From UBA5336 sp039818165 (GTDB lineage Bacteria > Pseudomonadota > Alphaproteobacteria > Caulobacterales > Hyphomonadaceae): DNA of 64,000 nt. The notes below the pieces were generated by a model that was given only the letters and a program-made list of their open reading frames with translations, was not told the origin of the DNA and did not search any database. Where the stretch lies: positions 1 through 64,000 of the forward strand of contig JBCBUL010000007.1 in assembly GCA_039818165.1 (NCBI GenBank), given 5' to 3'. Made by a program: the position numbers and the translations under genes. Within the stretch, counting starts at the first letter, position 1, and each line of letters begins with the position of its first letter. Shown in pieces: positions 42,681-51,672 of the stretch.

Positions 42681-44411
42681 CTAGAATGGAGCGGCGTCTC
42701 CGTCTCTCTTAAGACGGGCCTGGGCCGCCGCCGTGTTGGCCAGTCGCGCGAGACTTATGAATTCTGCGCGATATCCGAAGCTGTCTTCGCCTTTCGCAGA
42801 CTGGGCGAGCGCGATGACATCGTCAAAATCGTAGTCCGCAGCCGTGTAAGGGTCTCCGCGGAGCAACTGGCCATATCCGGCAACCGCCGTGGCAAAGCGC
42901 GCCCATTGGGGGCTTTCATCGATGTTGCCGCGCATATCATCCAGCGTGATCGGACGCGTTGACAGGGTCGAAGTGTCTTCACCCGGCAGTTTCTGGCGCA
43001 GCTTCAGAAAGGCGAGTTCATTCGAACGTGCCTCAAGAGGTTCGCTGGGCTGGTAGCGGCTCTCATCGATCATTCGCGCATCCGAGCCGACCTGCACAAT
43101 CTCATAGATTGCGGTCACCGAGGTTCCTGCACCGATGTCGCCCGCGTCGACGGCATCATTGTTGAAATCCTCGCGGTTCAGCATCCGGGTTTCATAGCCG
43201 ATCAGGCGATACTCGGCGACGCGGGCCGGATTGAACTCAACCTGGATTTTAACATCATCCGCGATGGGAAAGAGATTGCCGGTTAGATCGTCGTTGAGGA
43301 CTTTTCGAGCCTCGTTCAGCGTATCCACATAGCTGGCCATTCCATTGCCGGTCTGGGCAATTTTCTGCATCAGGGCATCATTGTAGTTGCCCTGACCGAA
43401 GCCAAGCACAGACAGATACAGTCCAGTGTCGCGCTTGCGGGAGACGAAGTCTTCCAGCTGCTCTGGATTGTTGATGCCGACATTGAAATCGCCATCGGTG
43501 AGTAGCATGACCCGATTGACCCCCTCAGCATTGAAATTGCGCTCAGCCAGGCTGTAGGCGAGGCGAAGTCCCTCGCCGCCGGCCGTGGATCCGCCAGCAT
43601 TGAGGTTCTCAAATGCGGCGAGGATTTTGCCTTTGTTGGCCTCTGTCGCCTGCGTTGGCGCGAGCACTTCCCCTGCCGCGCCAGCATAGACGGCGATCGA
43701 AACCGTATCGTCATCACCCATCTCGTCGATCAGCACTGCCAGTGCCTTCTTGGCCAACGGCAACTTGTTCGCCTCACCCATGGACCCCGACACATCGATC
43801 AAAAGCGTGAGATTGAGGGGCGGGCGGTCTTCCGGCTCGATATCGAAACCTTGGATACCGATCTGAATAAGATCGCGGCCCTCCGACCAAGGGCTGGGCG
43901 CGACATTGACATTGGTTGAAAATGGCGAGCCCGACCCGTCCGGCACGGGATAGGTGTAGTCGAAGTAGTTGATCATCTCTTCGATGCGCACAGCGTCTTT
44001 CGGGGGCAGAACCCCATCATTGAGATAACGGCGCGCAACGGCATAGCTGGCCGTGTCCACATCGATTGAAAACGTGCTGACGGGCTCTTCGGAAACGAGT
44101 TTTACCGGATTGATTTCGACATCCTCAAACCGGTCGCGATCTACATCACCTGGCACGGGCTGGGGTAGCACTTGAGGCGGGGCCATGCCCGCAGTCGGCG
44201 CTGATCGGCTGAACATGTCTGCCATCGCACCTGATTCCATGACGGCTTGGGGCGAGGGAGGTGGTGGAGGGGGAGGTGGCGGCGCAGGCGGCGCTACGGC
44301 ATCCGTAACTTCGCCAGGTTCGCCCTCATAAACTTCACCAGGGTCTTCACAGGCGCTGAGTACAGCAAGGCTGGCGGCGCCCGCCAAAAGGATGGCAATT
44401 CTCTTCGTCAT
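42681..44411 (-). CDS. VWA-domain lipoprotein, YfbK-like
   Basis: A 576-residue lipoprotein with lipobox Cys21 (VLSAC), then a poly-proline stretch (PPPPPPPPPSP near residue 45). A von Willebrand A-like N-terminal segment (VSTFSIDVDTASYAVARRYLNDG) precedes the VWA domain with a full MIDAS: DVSGSMGE, a central Thr region and MLLTDGDFNVG. A C-terminal DUF3520-type tail (GDIGAGTSVTAIYEI) follows. Likely a metal-dependent adhesion or scaffolding protein on the periplasmic face; no partner is shown here. Confidence 0.88.
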   Translation of the reverse strand: MTKRIAILLAGAASLAVLSACEDPGEVYEGEPGEVTDAVAPPAPPPPPPPPPSPQAVMESGAMADMFSRSAPTAGMAPPQVLPQPVPGDVDRDRFEDVEINPVKLVSEEPVSTFSIDVDTASYAVARRYLNDGVLPPKDAVRIEEMINYFDYTYPVPDGSGSPFSTNVNVAPSPWSEGRDLIQIGIQGFDIEPEDRPPLNLTLLIDVSGSMGEANKLPLAKKALAVLIDEMGDDDTVSIAVYAGAAGEVLAPTQATEANKGKILAAFENLNAGGSTAGGEGLRLAYSLAERNFNAEGVNRVMLLTDGDFNVGINNPEQLEDFVSRKRDTGLYLSVLGFGQGNYNDALMQKIAQTGNGMASYVDTLNEARKVLNDDLTGNLFPIADDVKIQVEFNPARVAEYRLIGYETRMLNREDFNNDAVDAGDIGAGTSVTAIYEIVQVGSDARMIDESRYQPSEPLEARSNELAFLKLRQKLPGEDTSTLSTRPITLDDMRGNIDESPQWARFATAVAGYGQLLRGDPYTAADYDFDDVIALAQSAKGEDSFGYRAEFISLARLANTAAAQARLKRDGDAAPF

Positions 44412-44517
44412 GGTCTTCCCGATTCACAATTTTGCGTGCCCCTAAAAGCCTCTCCATTCTGTCATCTTTGCGGCGGAGGAAGGCCCTTCTATGGGCATAC
44501 TGGAGCGGGTCCACGCG

Positions 44518-46446
44518 CTACTGGCCGACCATTTGCGCTTCATACCAGCGCTCCATATCCGCCTCGACCTGCTCAAGCGGGCGTGGCCCCCCAGACAAAA
44601 GCGTGTAGTGGAACGCGGCGGGATCGAAGGCCCTTCCGACAACAGCACGTGCCCTGGCCCGAATGGCGGAAATCTGGTCTGCCCCAGCTGTATAAGCCGA
44701 AGCCTGACCCGGCCAGACGATGATCCGATCAACTTCCGCCGCCATGGGCGCTTCCGGCATACCCGTTACAGCCACCAGATAATCGATCGCCTCTTGGCGT
44801 TCCCAACGCATTCTGTGGATGCCCGTATCCACCACCTGTCGCGCCGCGCTGAACAATTGGCTCTGCAATATGCCTATCCGCGCATGCGGATCGTCATCGT
44901 AGAGTCCGGACTCAAGGCCCAGCGTTTCTGCATATGTCGCCCAGCCCTCACCATAGCCGGTGTGCCACATGAGTTGCCGGATCAGGGGCAAGTCTGCCTC
45001 GACCATGGCGAAACTCGCTTCGGTATGGTGCCCCGGAATCGTTTCGTGAAGCATCAAGGCCGGTACAGCATAGCGTGGCCATCTGGAAACGTCTGTCGCG
45101 TCGATGCGCAAAACGCCTGGGTCTGCGCCATCGGGCGTGGGTGCTGTGTACAGCGCCGCAGCGGCAAGCTGCGTCCTCGGCTCAGCCACACGCACGGTCA
45201 GCCGCAACTCCGGCTGACGCGCGATCCAGCCTTGCATCGCCTCACTCGCGGCCAGAAACGCCGCTTCCACGTCTGCCTCAAGCTGAGCCCGCGCCTCGGG
45301 TGTATCCAGATACAATTGCGCCTCAGAAGAAGCCAGATCGGCCAGGCGTTGTCCGACAGTCAACGAGGGCAACGGCTCTCCGTCTTCCCAGACCTTTGGC
45401 ACAGGAGGCTGGACAGGCTCAGCTTCGAGCGCAAGCGTATCCAAAACCGCAAACTCCTCGGACAAGGCCTCCGTGAGCGCGTCTACCCGGGCCCTGGCCT
45501 CGCGATGGAGACTTTCTGCCGACGTATCGGCACGGGTGTGCATCGCCAGCACAGCATCATAATAGGCGTCGCCATCCGGCAGGGTCCAAACACCGGGGAC
45601 ATCGGTGGCCGATTCAATCAGCGACTCCACGGTTTCGAGCAGGTCACCATATGCGGGGCGCACACGGTTCCGAATGATGTCATCGGCGGAGTCCCGTAAC
45701 GCCCGGCGCGTCAGGGATGTTTCGTCGATCAACCCGGAAACCTGATCTTCGAAAGCAAGTATGACACGATCGCTTTCCAGCGAAACAGCCAGATCCTCAC
45801 CCAAACGGAGAGCGAGCGTCTGTAGTATGACACGCGGCGGCAATATGCCCGCCTCGGCGTCTGCCAGAAGGCGGAGGCGCTCATCTTCCAGGGCACTCGC
45901 CAGCTGGACCATGCGAGCGAGGAAGTCCTCGGCGTCCCGGAGGTCGACGACACGCTGGCGGGTGGTCAGCAAGTCTGGTAGATCCACCCAGGCACCTGAG
46001 CGGTGGTCGAGAACGTAAGGGTATGCATTGCCGAGGCCCACGCGCCCATGGCCAAATTCAGCGACGCGAACAGCGGAGGCATAGGTTCGCAGAACCATTT
46101 CCTGGTGACCCCTCAGCGCACTGGCTTCTGGCGCGAGGGTCATCTCTTCCAAGAGTTTCAGCGCTTCGATCCGCGTGAGCCGCTGGCGCTCAAATGCTGC
46201 CTGGGACCGGTCTCCGAAGCGGTTGTTGGTGTCGACTTCAAGAAGATCACCCGGCAGACCGAGGCGCGTCAGGGTTTCCGGCGCCGCAGAGAGCTCCATA
46301 CGCGCCAGTGCGGCAAACACATCTTCGCTCTCAACGGAAACGCGGCGCGATGGGGTGTTCGAGTCGCCTCCACAAGCTGGCGCACCCAGCATCAGGGCGA
46401 ATGCAAGCCCCAGACTGGCAAATCGGTTTTGAAGCTTTCTGCCCAT
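44518..46446 (-). CDS. DUF885 family putative zinc peptidase
   Basis: A 642-residue exported protein, possibly a lipoprotein (weak lipobox at Cys25). The DUF885 core carries the zinc-like motif LMLHETIPGHHTEAS and the downstream GWATYAETLG segment with the third ligand region. Most of the first 400 residues are helical. Related proteins are predicted metallopeptidases. It lies downstream of the divergent SapC promoter region. Confidence 0.86.
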   Translation of the reverse strand: MGRKLQNRFASLGLAFALMLGAPACGGDSNTPSRRVSVESEDVFAALARMELSAAPETLTRLGLPGDLLEVDTNNRFGDRSQAAFERQRLTRIEALKLLEEMTLAPEASALRGHQEMVLRTYASAVRVAEFGHGRVGLGNAYPYVLDHRSGAWVDLPDLLTTRQRVVDLRDAEDFLARMVQLASALEDERLRLLADAEAGILPPRVILQTLALRLGEDLAVSLESDRVILAFEDQVSGLIDETSLTRRALRDSADDIIRNRVRPAYGDLLETVESLIESATDVPGVWTLPDGDAYYDAVLAMHTRADTSAESLHREARARVDALTEALSEEFAVLDTLALEAEPVQPPVPKVWEDGEPLPSLTVGQRLADLASSEAQLYLDTPEARAQLEADVEAAFLAASEAMQGWIARQPELRLTVRVAEPRTQLAAAALYTAPTPDGADPGVLRIDATDVSRWPRYAVPALMLHETIPGHHTEASFAMVEADLPLIRQLMWHTGYGEGWATYAETLGLESGLYDDDPHARIGILQSQLFSAARQVVDTGIHRMRWERQEAIDYLVAVTGMPEAPMAAEVDRIIVWPGQASAYTAGADQISAIRARARAVVGRAFDPAAFHYTLLSGGPRPLEQVEADMERWYEAQMVGQ

Positions 46447-46573
46447 GGGGCGTAAGGTGGAAGCAGCCGCCTGCTGCGTAAAGGGAATTTAACCGCGATC
46501 GACTGGTCGGTGGCGGTTGTAGGAGCCTGTCATATCGGCTAAGCGTCCGCCGCACGAGACGAGGAGCAGACCT

Positions 46574-47506
46574 GTGGACAACAATCCCAACCAGCCCCCA
46601 GGCCAACCCGGCGCTCCGGGACAGCCTGGCCAACCGATCGCTCCGGGACAACCCGGACAGCCAGGACAACCCGGCGGACCCATGGCGGCCCAGCCAGGCC
46701 AACAGCCCATGCAGGGCAACCCAGGCGCCCCCGAAGGCGGCGCTCAACTGACAGGGAATGTACTGTTCTACAAGCGGCCTGAGCCGCTTTCTCCGGAAGC
46801 CCATGGCGCGCTCGGCGTAAAACAGATTCAACAGCCCTTCAGCTTCCTGCGCGAAGCCCACGCTGTTCCTGTGACGGTGACCGAGTTCGGTATGGCCGCA
46901 AGCGCCTATCCGGTGATCTTTGTTGGCGACGAACGTGTTCCCGTTGCAGTCATGGGCGTGCGCCAGGGGCAGAACCTGTTCGTCACGCCCGAAGGCCTGA
47001 CTGAGCAAGACTATTACGTGCCGGCGTTTGTACGCCGTTATCCCTTCGTGTTTGCCGCTGACAACAATTCAGACCGGCTCCTGCTTTGCGTGGACCGTCA
47101 GGCCCCGATGGTTTCAGAGCAGCCTGAAGTGCCTTTCTTCGAGAATGGGCAACCTTCGAAGTTCACCAATGACGCCATCGAATTTTGTAAAGAGTTTGAG
47201 CGTCAGCGCCGCGCCACATCGGAGTTTGCCGATATTCTGCGCAAGTTCGACCTGTTTGAGCAAAAGTCCGTGGCATTCCAGCCGCGTGACGCCCAGGGCA
47301 ACCCCGCCGGCGAGCAACAAAAGATCGCCGATTACTGGGCCGTTTCTGAAGAGAAGCTCAATGCGCTGCCACCAGAGCAGTTCATGGAACTGAAAAACAA
47401 TGGTGCTGTGGGCGCAATCTACGCGCACCTGATTTCACTGCTGAACTGGTCGCGGATCATCCAGCGTGCAATCCGCGCAAATTCAGGTCAGGCCGGCACG
47501 GCATAA
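46574..47506 (+). CDS. SapC family protein with collagen-like N-terminus
   Basis: A 310-residue protein starting with GTG 46574 after GAGGAG. Residues 8-50 are a Gly-Gln-Pro run (PPGQPGAPGQPGQP, then PGQPGQPGQPGGP). The rest is the SapC domain: LSPEAHGALGVKQIQQPFSFLREAHAVPVTVTEFGMAASAYPVIF then QDYYVPAFVRRYPFVFAAD. SapC was named for surface-layer export in Campylobacter; in alphaproteobacteria its role is unknown. There is no signal peptide, so it is probably cytoplasmic. A strong terminator follows. Confidence 0.88.
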   Translation: MDNNPNQPPGQPGAPGQPGQPIAPGQPGQPGQPGGPMAAQPGQQPMQGNPGAPEGGAQLTGNVLFYKRPEPLSPEAHGALGVKQIQQPFSFLREAHAVPVTVTEFGMAASAYPVIFVGDERVPVAVMGVRQGQNLFVTPEGLTEQDYYVPAFVRRYPFVFAADNNSDRLLLCVDRQAPMVSEQPEVPFFENGQPSKFTNDAIEFCKEFERQRRATSEFADILRKFDLFEQKSVAFQPRDAQGNPAGEQQKIADYWAVSEEKLNALPPEQFMELKNNGAVGAIYAHLISLLNWSRIIQRAIRANSGQAGTA

Positions 47507-47538
47507 GCCTACCCGAACTTAAAAACATCAATTAGAGA

Positions 47539-47571
47539 GGGCGGCTTCAGTTTGAAAGCCGCCCTTTTCTT
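47539..47571 (+). terminator. rho-independent terminator of the SapC gene
   Basis: GGGCGGCTT (47539-47547) pairs with AAGCCGCCC (47556-47564), followed by TTTTCTT. It begins 33 bases after the stop at 47506. Confidence 0.93.
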
Positions 47572-47685
47572 ATCGCCGATCACACAAACACGCCCTCCTC
47601 AAGATTTCGAGAGGGCCTTTCGATATGTTAGCGTCATGGGCATATGCCCATCAGACCTCCCGAATTCTCCCCAAAAAGGCCAATC

Positions 47686-49815
47686 ATGCTTCGATCCCTG
47701 GTTCTTCTTGCCTGCGCCTTGGCTTTTTCACTCACCGTGAGAGCTGAGCCCTATGACGCTGGGCACGCCGAAGTCGAACTCATCTCGGAGCGGACCACCG
47801 CGCTGCCGGGCGAGACGATTTACCTGGCGCTGGACAAGACCCTTGACGAGGGGTGGCATGTGTACTGGCGCAACGCTGGCGACGCTGGCCTGCCGCCAGA
47901 AATCTTCTGGGACGAAGGCCCCCTCGGCGAGAAGACTGAAGACGAAGATTTTGTGTGGCCGATCCCGAAACTCCTGCCCGTGGTCGAAGGCGAGATCATG
48001 GACTACGGATACGATGACGCTGTAACGCTTCCCTTTGCCGTCACTGTGCCGGAAGACGCGCTTGGTTCGATCATTTTCAGGGGTGTTGCTGACTATCTGA
48101 TTTGCAAGGATGTCTGCATCCCCGAAAGCGCACCTGTCGATTTCACCCTGTTTATCGGCACGAGCCAGGTGCCCGATGAAGCAAATGCCGCAAAGATCGC
48201 GACCGCACTCGCTGCAACGCCAGTCCCATTTGAAGGCGAAACAGCCATCCGGGAGACCAGCGACGGCCTTCAGCTTAATCTGGCCCCCGGCACCGAGGGT
48301 TTGCTCGATGAAGCGTCCTTGCGGTTCTTTCCGTATCAGAACGAGATCGTGCATGCGGCCGTACAGAGCCAGTCCAAAGGCCCCAACGGCGCTAGCCTCG
48401 ACATGCGCAAGGCTGCGCGGGAGAGCCTCAGCGAAACGCTGGACGGTGTCGTTGTCGCAACCGCAAGCGACGGAACTCGCAGCGGATATCTCATCAGTGC
48501 GCCCGTAGTTTCGGCGCCCCTACAGGGAACATTTGGCACGGCGTCACCGGCGTTTGCGGGCTCAACGATAGGCGCTCAAGAAGGCATCAATCTTCTGGCC
48601 CTGGCAGGATTGGCGCTGCTGGGCGGATTGGTCCTGAATCTGATGCCCTGCGTCTTGCCGGTTTTGTCCATCAAGGCGATGGGCATGGTCTCGGCTGCCG
48701 GCAGCGGCGATGCAAACCACCTCAAAGCGCACGGCCTCTGGTATACAGCTGGCGTCCTTTTATCGTTCGCCGCGCTGGCAGCAGCCTTCGTCGCCCTACG
48801 ATCAGCTGGCGAGTTCTGGGCCCTTGGGTCCCTCCTACAATACCCTATCGTCGTTGCCGCACTCGCCCTCGGCGCATTTGTCCTGGGCCTCTGGCTGCTT
48901 GGCATGTTCGAGGCAGGCACATCAATACAGAATGTCGGGTCTGGCGCGGCTAGCCGTAGCGGAAACCTTGGCGCATTCGCCACGGGCGCGCTGGCGGCAA
49001 CGGCAGGAGCGCCCTGTGTGGGCCCCTTTGTTGGCGCGTCATTGGGCGCGGTGTTGGAGCGGCCAGCGCTGGAAGTCTTCTTCATCTATCTGATGCTGGG
49101 CCTCGGCCTCGCAGTGCCTTTCCTGCTGCTCAGCTTCGTTCCCGGCCTTGCGCGCTTCCTTCCCAAGCCGGGCGCCTGGATGGAGCGCGTGAAGCAGTTC
49201 TTTGCCTTCCCCATGTTCCTCACGGCCGCGGCTCTCTTATTTGTGCTTGGAGACCAGGCCGGAACGGGCGCCGTGGCATGGTTGGCCATGGCGGCGACAC
49301 TGATCGCTTTTGGTATTTGGGCAATGAAATCAGCAGGCGGGGCGTTCAAACCCATTGCAATAGCCCTGGGTGCGCTCGCAATTCTGGGCGGGATCGTCCT
49401 CCCATTCACGACGGCTCGCACGCAGCTGACCGCACAAGCTGGCACGCCGACCTACGCCACCAGCGTTGAAACAGAGGCGTGGAGCCCGGATCGCGTGGCT
49501 GAGCTCACCGCCGAGGGCCGTCCGGTCTTTGTCGACTTTACCGCCACATGGTGCATGATCTGCCAGGCCAACAAACGCACAACGCTGACGCGGCCAGAAG
49601 TGCTGTCGGCCATGGACACGGCCGATATGGCCTTCCTGGTGGCCGATTTCACCAACAAGGATCTAATGATTGCCGATGAGCTGAAACTGCGTGGGCGCCC
49701 AGGCGTTCCCATGTACCTCATGTTTGCTCCGGGCGCATCAGAACCGAAGATCCTGCCGCAAACGCTCACGCCAGGGCTGATGATCCGCGAAATCGACGCA
49801 GTGACTCGAAATTAG
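47686..49815 (+). CDS. ScsB/DsbD-type thiol:disulfide reductase
   Basis: A 709-residue membrane protein. Signal peptide (LRSLVLLACALAFSLTVRAE), N-terminal periplasmic DsbD-alpha-like domain with a Cys pair (LICKDVCIPESAP), an eight-helix central domain with redox cysteines (NLMPCVLPVLSIKAMG and GAPCVGPFVGASL), and a C-terminal thioredoxin domain with CMIC (DFTATWCMICQANK). It passes electrons from cytoplasmic thioredoxin to the periplasm. ATG 47686 follows AAAAGG. The redoxin downstream is a likely client. Confidence 0.93.
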   Translation: MLRSLVLLACALAFSLTVRAEPYDAGHAEVELISERTTALPGETIYLALDKTLDEGWHVYWRNAGDAGLPPEIFWDEGPLGEKTEDEDFVWPIPKLLPVVEGEIMDYGYDDAVTLPFAVTVPEDALGSIIFRGVADYLICKDVCIPESAPVDFTLFIGTSQVPDEANAAKIATALAATPVPFEGETAIRETSDGLQLNLAPGTEGLLDEASLRFFPYQNEIVHAAVQSQSKGPNGASLDMRKAARESLSETLDGVVVATASDGTRSGYLISAPVVSAPLQGTFGTASPAFAGSTIGAQEGINLLALAGLALLGGLVLNLMPCVLPVLSIKAMGMVSAAGSGDANHLKAHGLWYTAGVLLSFAALAAAFVALRSAGEFWALGSLLQYPIVVAALALGAFVLGLWLLGMFEAGTSIQNVGSGAASRSGNLGAFATGALAATAGAPCVGPFVGASLGAVLERPALEVFFIYLMLGLGLAVPFLLLSFVPGLARFLPKPGAWMERVKQFFAFPMFLTAAALLFVLGDQAGTGAVAWLAMAATLIAFGIWAMKSAGGAFKPIAIALGALAILGGIVLPFTTARTQLTAQAGTPTYATSVETEAWSPDRVAELTAEGRPVFVDFTATWCMICQANKRTTLTRPEVLSAMDTADMAFLVADFTNKDLMIADELKLRGRPGVPMYLMFAPGASEPKILPQTLTPGLMIREIDAVTRN

Positions 49816-49863
49816 GGTCTGCCATCCTATTTTCCAGCTAAAGCATCAAGCGGAGCTCTCACA

Positions 49864-50508
49864 ATGAATACCCGGAATGTTTTCGTTGCTGGCGGCATGG
49901 CAGCGGCCGTCTGTTTGACTGTAGGTGCCCTCGTGGCCTCAACGGCGTCGGCAGAAACCGTGGAACTGTCACCCGGCATCATGGCACCTGGTTTCACCGG
50001 GACCACCAGCACCGGAGAGACCGTTTCTTTGTCCGACTTCGAAGGCAAGACCGTGGTGTTGGAATGGACCAATCACGACTGCCCGTTTGTGCGGAAACAC
50101 TATGACGCGGAATTGGCGAATATGCAGGACCTGCAGGCCGACGCAGCTGCTGGTGATGTTGTCTGGCTATCGGTAATCTCGTCCGCCCCGGGAAAGCAGG
50201 GACATGTCTCCGCTGATGAAGCCAACGCGCTTTCAGAAAACCGCGGCGCGGCCCCTGCCCACGTCATCCTTGATGAAAGCGGTGATATCGGCCGCCTCTA
50301 TGGCGCCAAGACCACCCCGCACATGTACGTCATCGAGGCGGATGGTGAGTTGGCCTACAATGGCGCAATCGACTCGATCAGCTCGGCGAGGCCGCGAGAT
50401 ATTCCCGATGCTGATCCCTATGTCGAAATGGCCCTTGCCGCGGTGGGCTCAGGCGGAAGCCCGGATCCCGATGCCACGAAGCCCTATGGCTGTTCCGTCA
50501 AGTACTGA
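49864..50508 (+). CDS. periplasmic redoxin/thioredoxin-like protein
   Basis: A 214-residue exported protein with a signal peptide to about residue 30 (STASAE). An AhpC/TlpA-like domain carries LEWTNHDCPFVRKHYD, with a single peroxidatic-type Cys in place of the CxxC of thioredoxins, and YGAKTTPHMYVIE as the cis-Pro loop. A distal GCSVKY Cys is at the extreme C-terminus and may be the resolving residue. It lies 48 bases after the ScsB-like gene, probably in the same unit. Confidence 0.88.
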   Translation: MNTRNVFVAGGMAAAVCLTVGALVASTASAETVELSPGIMAPGFTGTTSTGETVSLSDFEGKTVVLEWTNHDCPFVRKHYDAELANMQDLQADAAAGDVVWLSVISSAPGKQGHVSADEANALSENRGAAPAHVILDESGDIGRLYGAKTTPHMYVIEADGELAYNGAIDSISSARPRDIPDADPYVEMALAAVGSGGSPDPDATKPYGCSVKY

Positions 50509-50960
50509 TACGCCTTTTCCGGGTCTGCCTCGCACGACATTGGCGTACTGATTTCCGATCGCGTATGACCGCGCGCTTCAAGGTGCGCTGCCGCCAGGCC
50601 GATGCGCTCGGCGTCGTGGAGCAAAGTCGCCAAACGGCGCAGGGACGCCTGACGCTTCCCCGGCATATGCAGCATGCGGAGCTGCAGATCGGCATCCTCA
50701 GCGATCCCTCGGAATATACACACCAGGTCTTCCGCGCCTTCAATACTGGACATGTCCCGCGACAACCGCTCGGCTGTAGACGCGAACCGGGCAATCTCGT
50801 GCTCAACGGATATGTCCATGGGCTCACCTTCGAGCGCGGATGTTACGTCCTCGGACAGGTTTGCAGCAGTTCTGGACCATTCCGTCGAGAGTTCCGCCTC
50901 CGCACTTGCCGTCAATGGACAAAAATATATCGCGCAAACAAGGAGAATTGGTTTCAGCAT
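50484..50960 (-). CDS. small secreted hypothetical protein
   Basis: A 158-residue protein. MLKPILLVCAIYFCPLTASAEA is a signal peptide, and ATG 50960 follows a perfect AGGAGG. The mature part is helical with cysteines in LVCIFRG and PMSCEADPEKAYQYL. No family is recognised. It converges on the redoxin gene with 25 bases of 3' overlap. Confidence 0.75.
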   Translation of the reverse strand: MLKPILLVCAIYFCPLTASAEAELSTEWSRTAANLSEDVTSALEGEPMDISVEHEIARFASTAERLSRDMSSIEGAEDLVCIFRGIAEDADLQLRMLHMPGKRQASLRRLATLLHDAERIGLAAAHLEARGHTRSEISTPMSCEADPEKAYQYLTEQP

Positions 50961-51249
50961 GGCACAGCCTCCTGATTCCCCCGGAGAGGGAAGCAATCGC
51001 CATGCCGTTCGCCCGAATCGCCATACCGTCAAGGCTAGCAGGGACGTTTTCGTCCGAACAACACCACTTTTTGGCGATTCGCACAGCTCTTCTTACACGC
51101 CGAATTGCAGGTGACGACCCTTCGAAAAGTCTGTCCACCTCAAAACACTATGAATTTTGCTTCGATCGCATGCGGAGGGTTTTCAACGGCTAATGAAAAA
51201 GAATACGCAAAACGCATTGACAGATCGTGTGCTGAAAGTTTTTCTAATC

Positions 51250-51323
51250 GAGCAGTTTCTGGGAGGAAATGCTGCGAGTGTGGGAGGCGCGGAAGTCGAG
51301 AGACTGACCGCGCCTTTCTTTTT
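51250..51323 (+). ncRNA. candidate small RNA or leader transcript (plus strand)
   Basis: A stem-loop GCAGTTTC/GAAATGCTGC (51253-51274, with a two-base bulge) has GGGAGG in its loop, a second GGGAGG follows at 51282-51287, and a strong terminator GGCGCGG/CCGCGCC (51286-51292, 51308-51314) with TTTCTTTTT ends it. A 12-codon frame, MLRVWEARKSRD (51269-51307), begins two bases after the first GGGAGG. A TTGACA at 51217-51222 is a weak promoter candidate. Could be a sRNA or a peptide-coding leader. Confidence 0.4.
51286..51323 (+). terminator. orphan rho-independent terminator, plus strand
   Basis: GGCGCGG pairs with CCGCGCC, extended inward by AGTC/GACT (51294-51297 and 51302-51305), followed by TTTCTTTTT. 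No plus-strand gene precedes it within 700 bases. Confidence 0.8.
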
Positions 51324-51344
51324 GACCATTCCTGACATCCAGAT

Positions 51345-51376
51345 AAAAAGAGAGCCGGACACAGCACGTGTCCGGC
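51345..51376 (-). terminator. orphan rho-independent terminator, minus strand
   Basis: GCCGGACAC (51354-51362) and GTGTCCGGC (51368-51376) are a perfect nine-base stem with a five-base loop. On the minus strand TCTCTTTTTATC follows. No minus-strand gene lies upstream, so it marks a non-coding transcript. Confidence 0.8.
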
Positions 51377-51480
51377 CTGAAGTGTGAGGCAGTTTGGAAG
51401 TCCATCAGCGGGCCTGGCATCAGAGGCTCAGGGGTGAGGTAGGGGCGTTGCAGTTCTGGCACCGCGACCCGCTGACTTCC
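51345..51480 (-). ncRNA. candidate small RNA of about 136 nt (minus strand)
   Basis: On the minus strand a promoter TTGACG (51514-51509), 16 bases, TATTGT (51492-51487) would start a transcript near 51480. Its 5' part GGAAGTC-AGCGGG can pair with CCCGCT-GAT-GGACTTCC about 60 nt later, closing a long helix with a bulge. A C-rich single-stranded loop lies inside. It ends in a perfect nine-base stem and a T-rich tail. The overall shape resembles a trans-acting sRNA; identity unknown. Confidence 0.45.
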
Positions 51481-51486
51481 TGATAA

Positions 51487-51514
51487 ACAATATGCATTTA
51501 TCGCTTTTCGTCAA
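51487..51514 (-). promoter_or_regulatory. sigma-70-like promoter of the minus-strand sRNA
   Basis: TTGACG and TATTGT with a 16-base spacer on the minus strand, in the AT-rich block. It points away from argD and into the region ended by the terminator at 51345-51376. Confidence 0.5.
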
Positions 51515-51672
51515 GCGTATATATCGTTTTTCAATCAATTTCTAAACATTGTTTAATGATGGGAGTCGGCGTGATGATGCTGCGCCCATTGGCGGGCCGG
51601 TCTAGGCGTTGACATAGCCAACGGCCTGTCACACCCCATCCCGGAACAATACCACCGCAATGGAGCCCCCAA

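Larger units (their letters stand above)
50961..51672. other. 712-bp intergenic region with orphan terminators
   Basis: No protein gene is convincing here. It holds the promoter region of the minus-strand gene ending at 50484, a plus-strand terminator at 51286-51323 and a minus-strand terminator at 51345-51376, neither following a recognised gene, and an AT-rich block 51480-51560 that includes a minus-strand sigma-70-like promoter. See the two ncRNA entries. Confidence 0.6.

Noticed and set aside
46595..46723. DNA-level tandem repeat or mobile element at the start of the SapC gene
   Set aside because: The repetition comes from Gly-Gln-Pro codons in frame; no terminal repeats or duplication of target sites.
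51244..51462. 72-codon minus-strand frame in the argD upstream region
   Set aside because: It runs through a strong terminator on its own strand and has a GTG start without a good binding site; a non-coding RNA explains the signals better.
51345..51480. Identification of the minus-strand sRNA as 6S RNA
   Set aside because: The closing helix is suggestive, but the 6S bubble and family sequence motifs could not be verified by eye.
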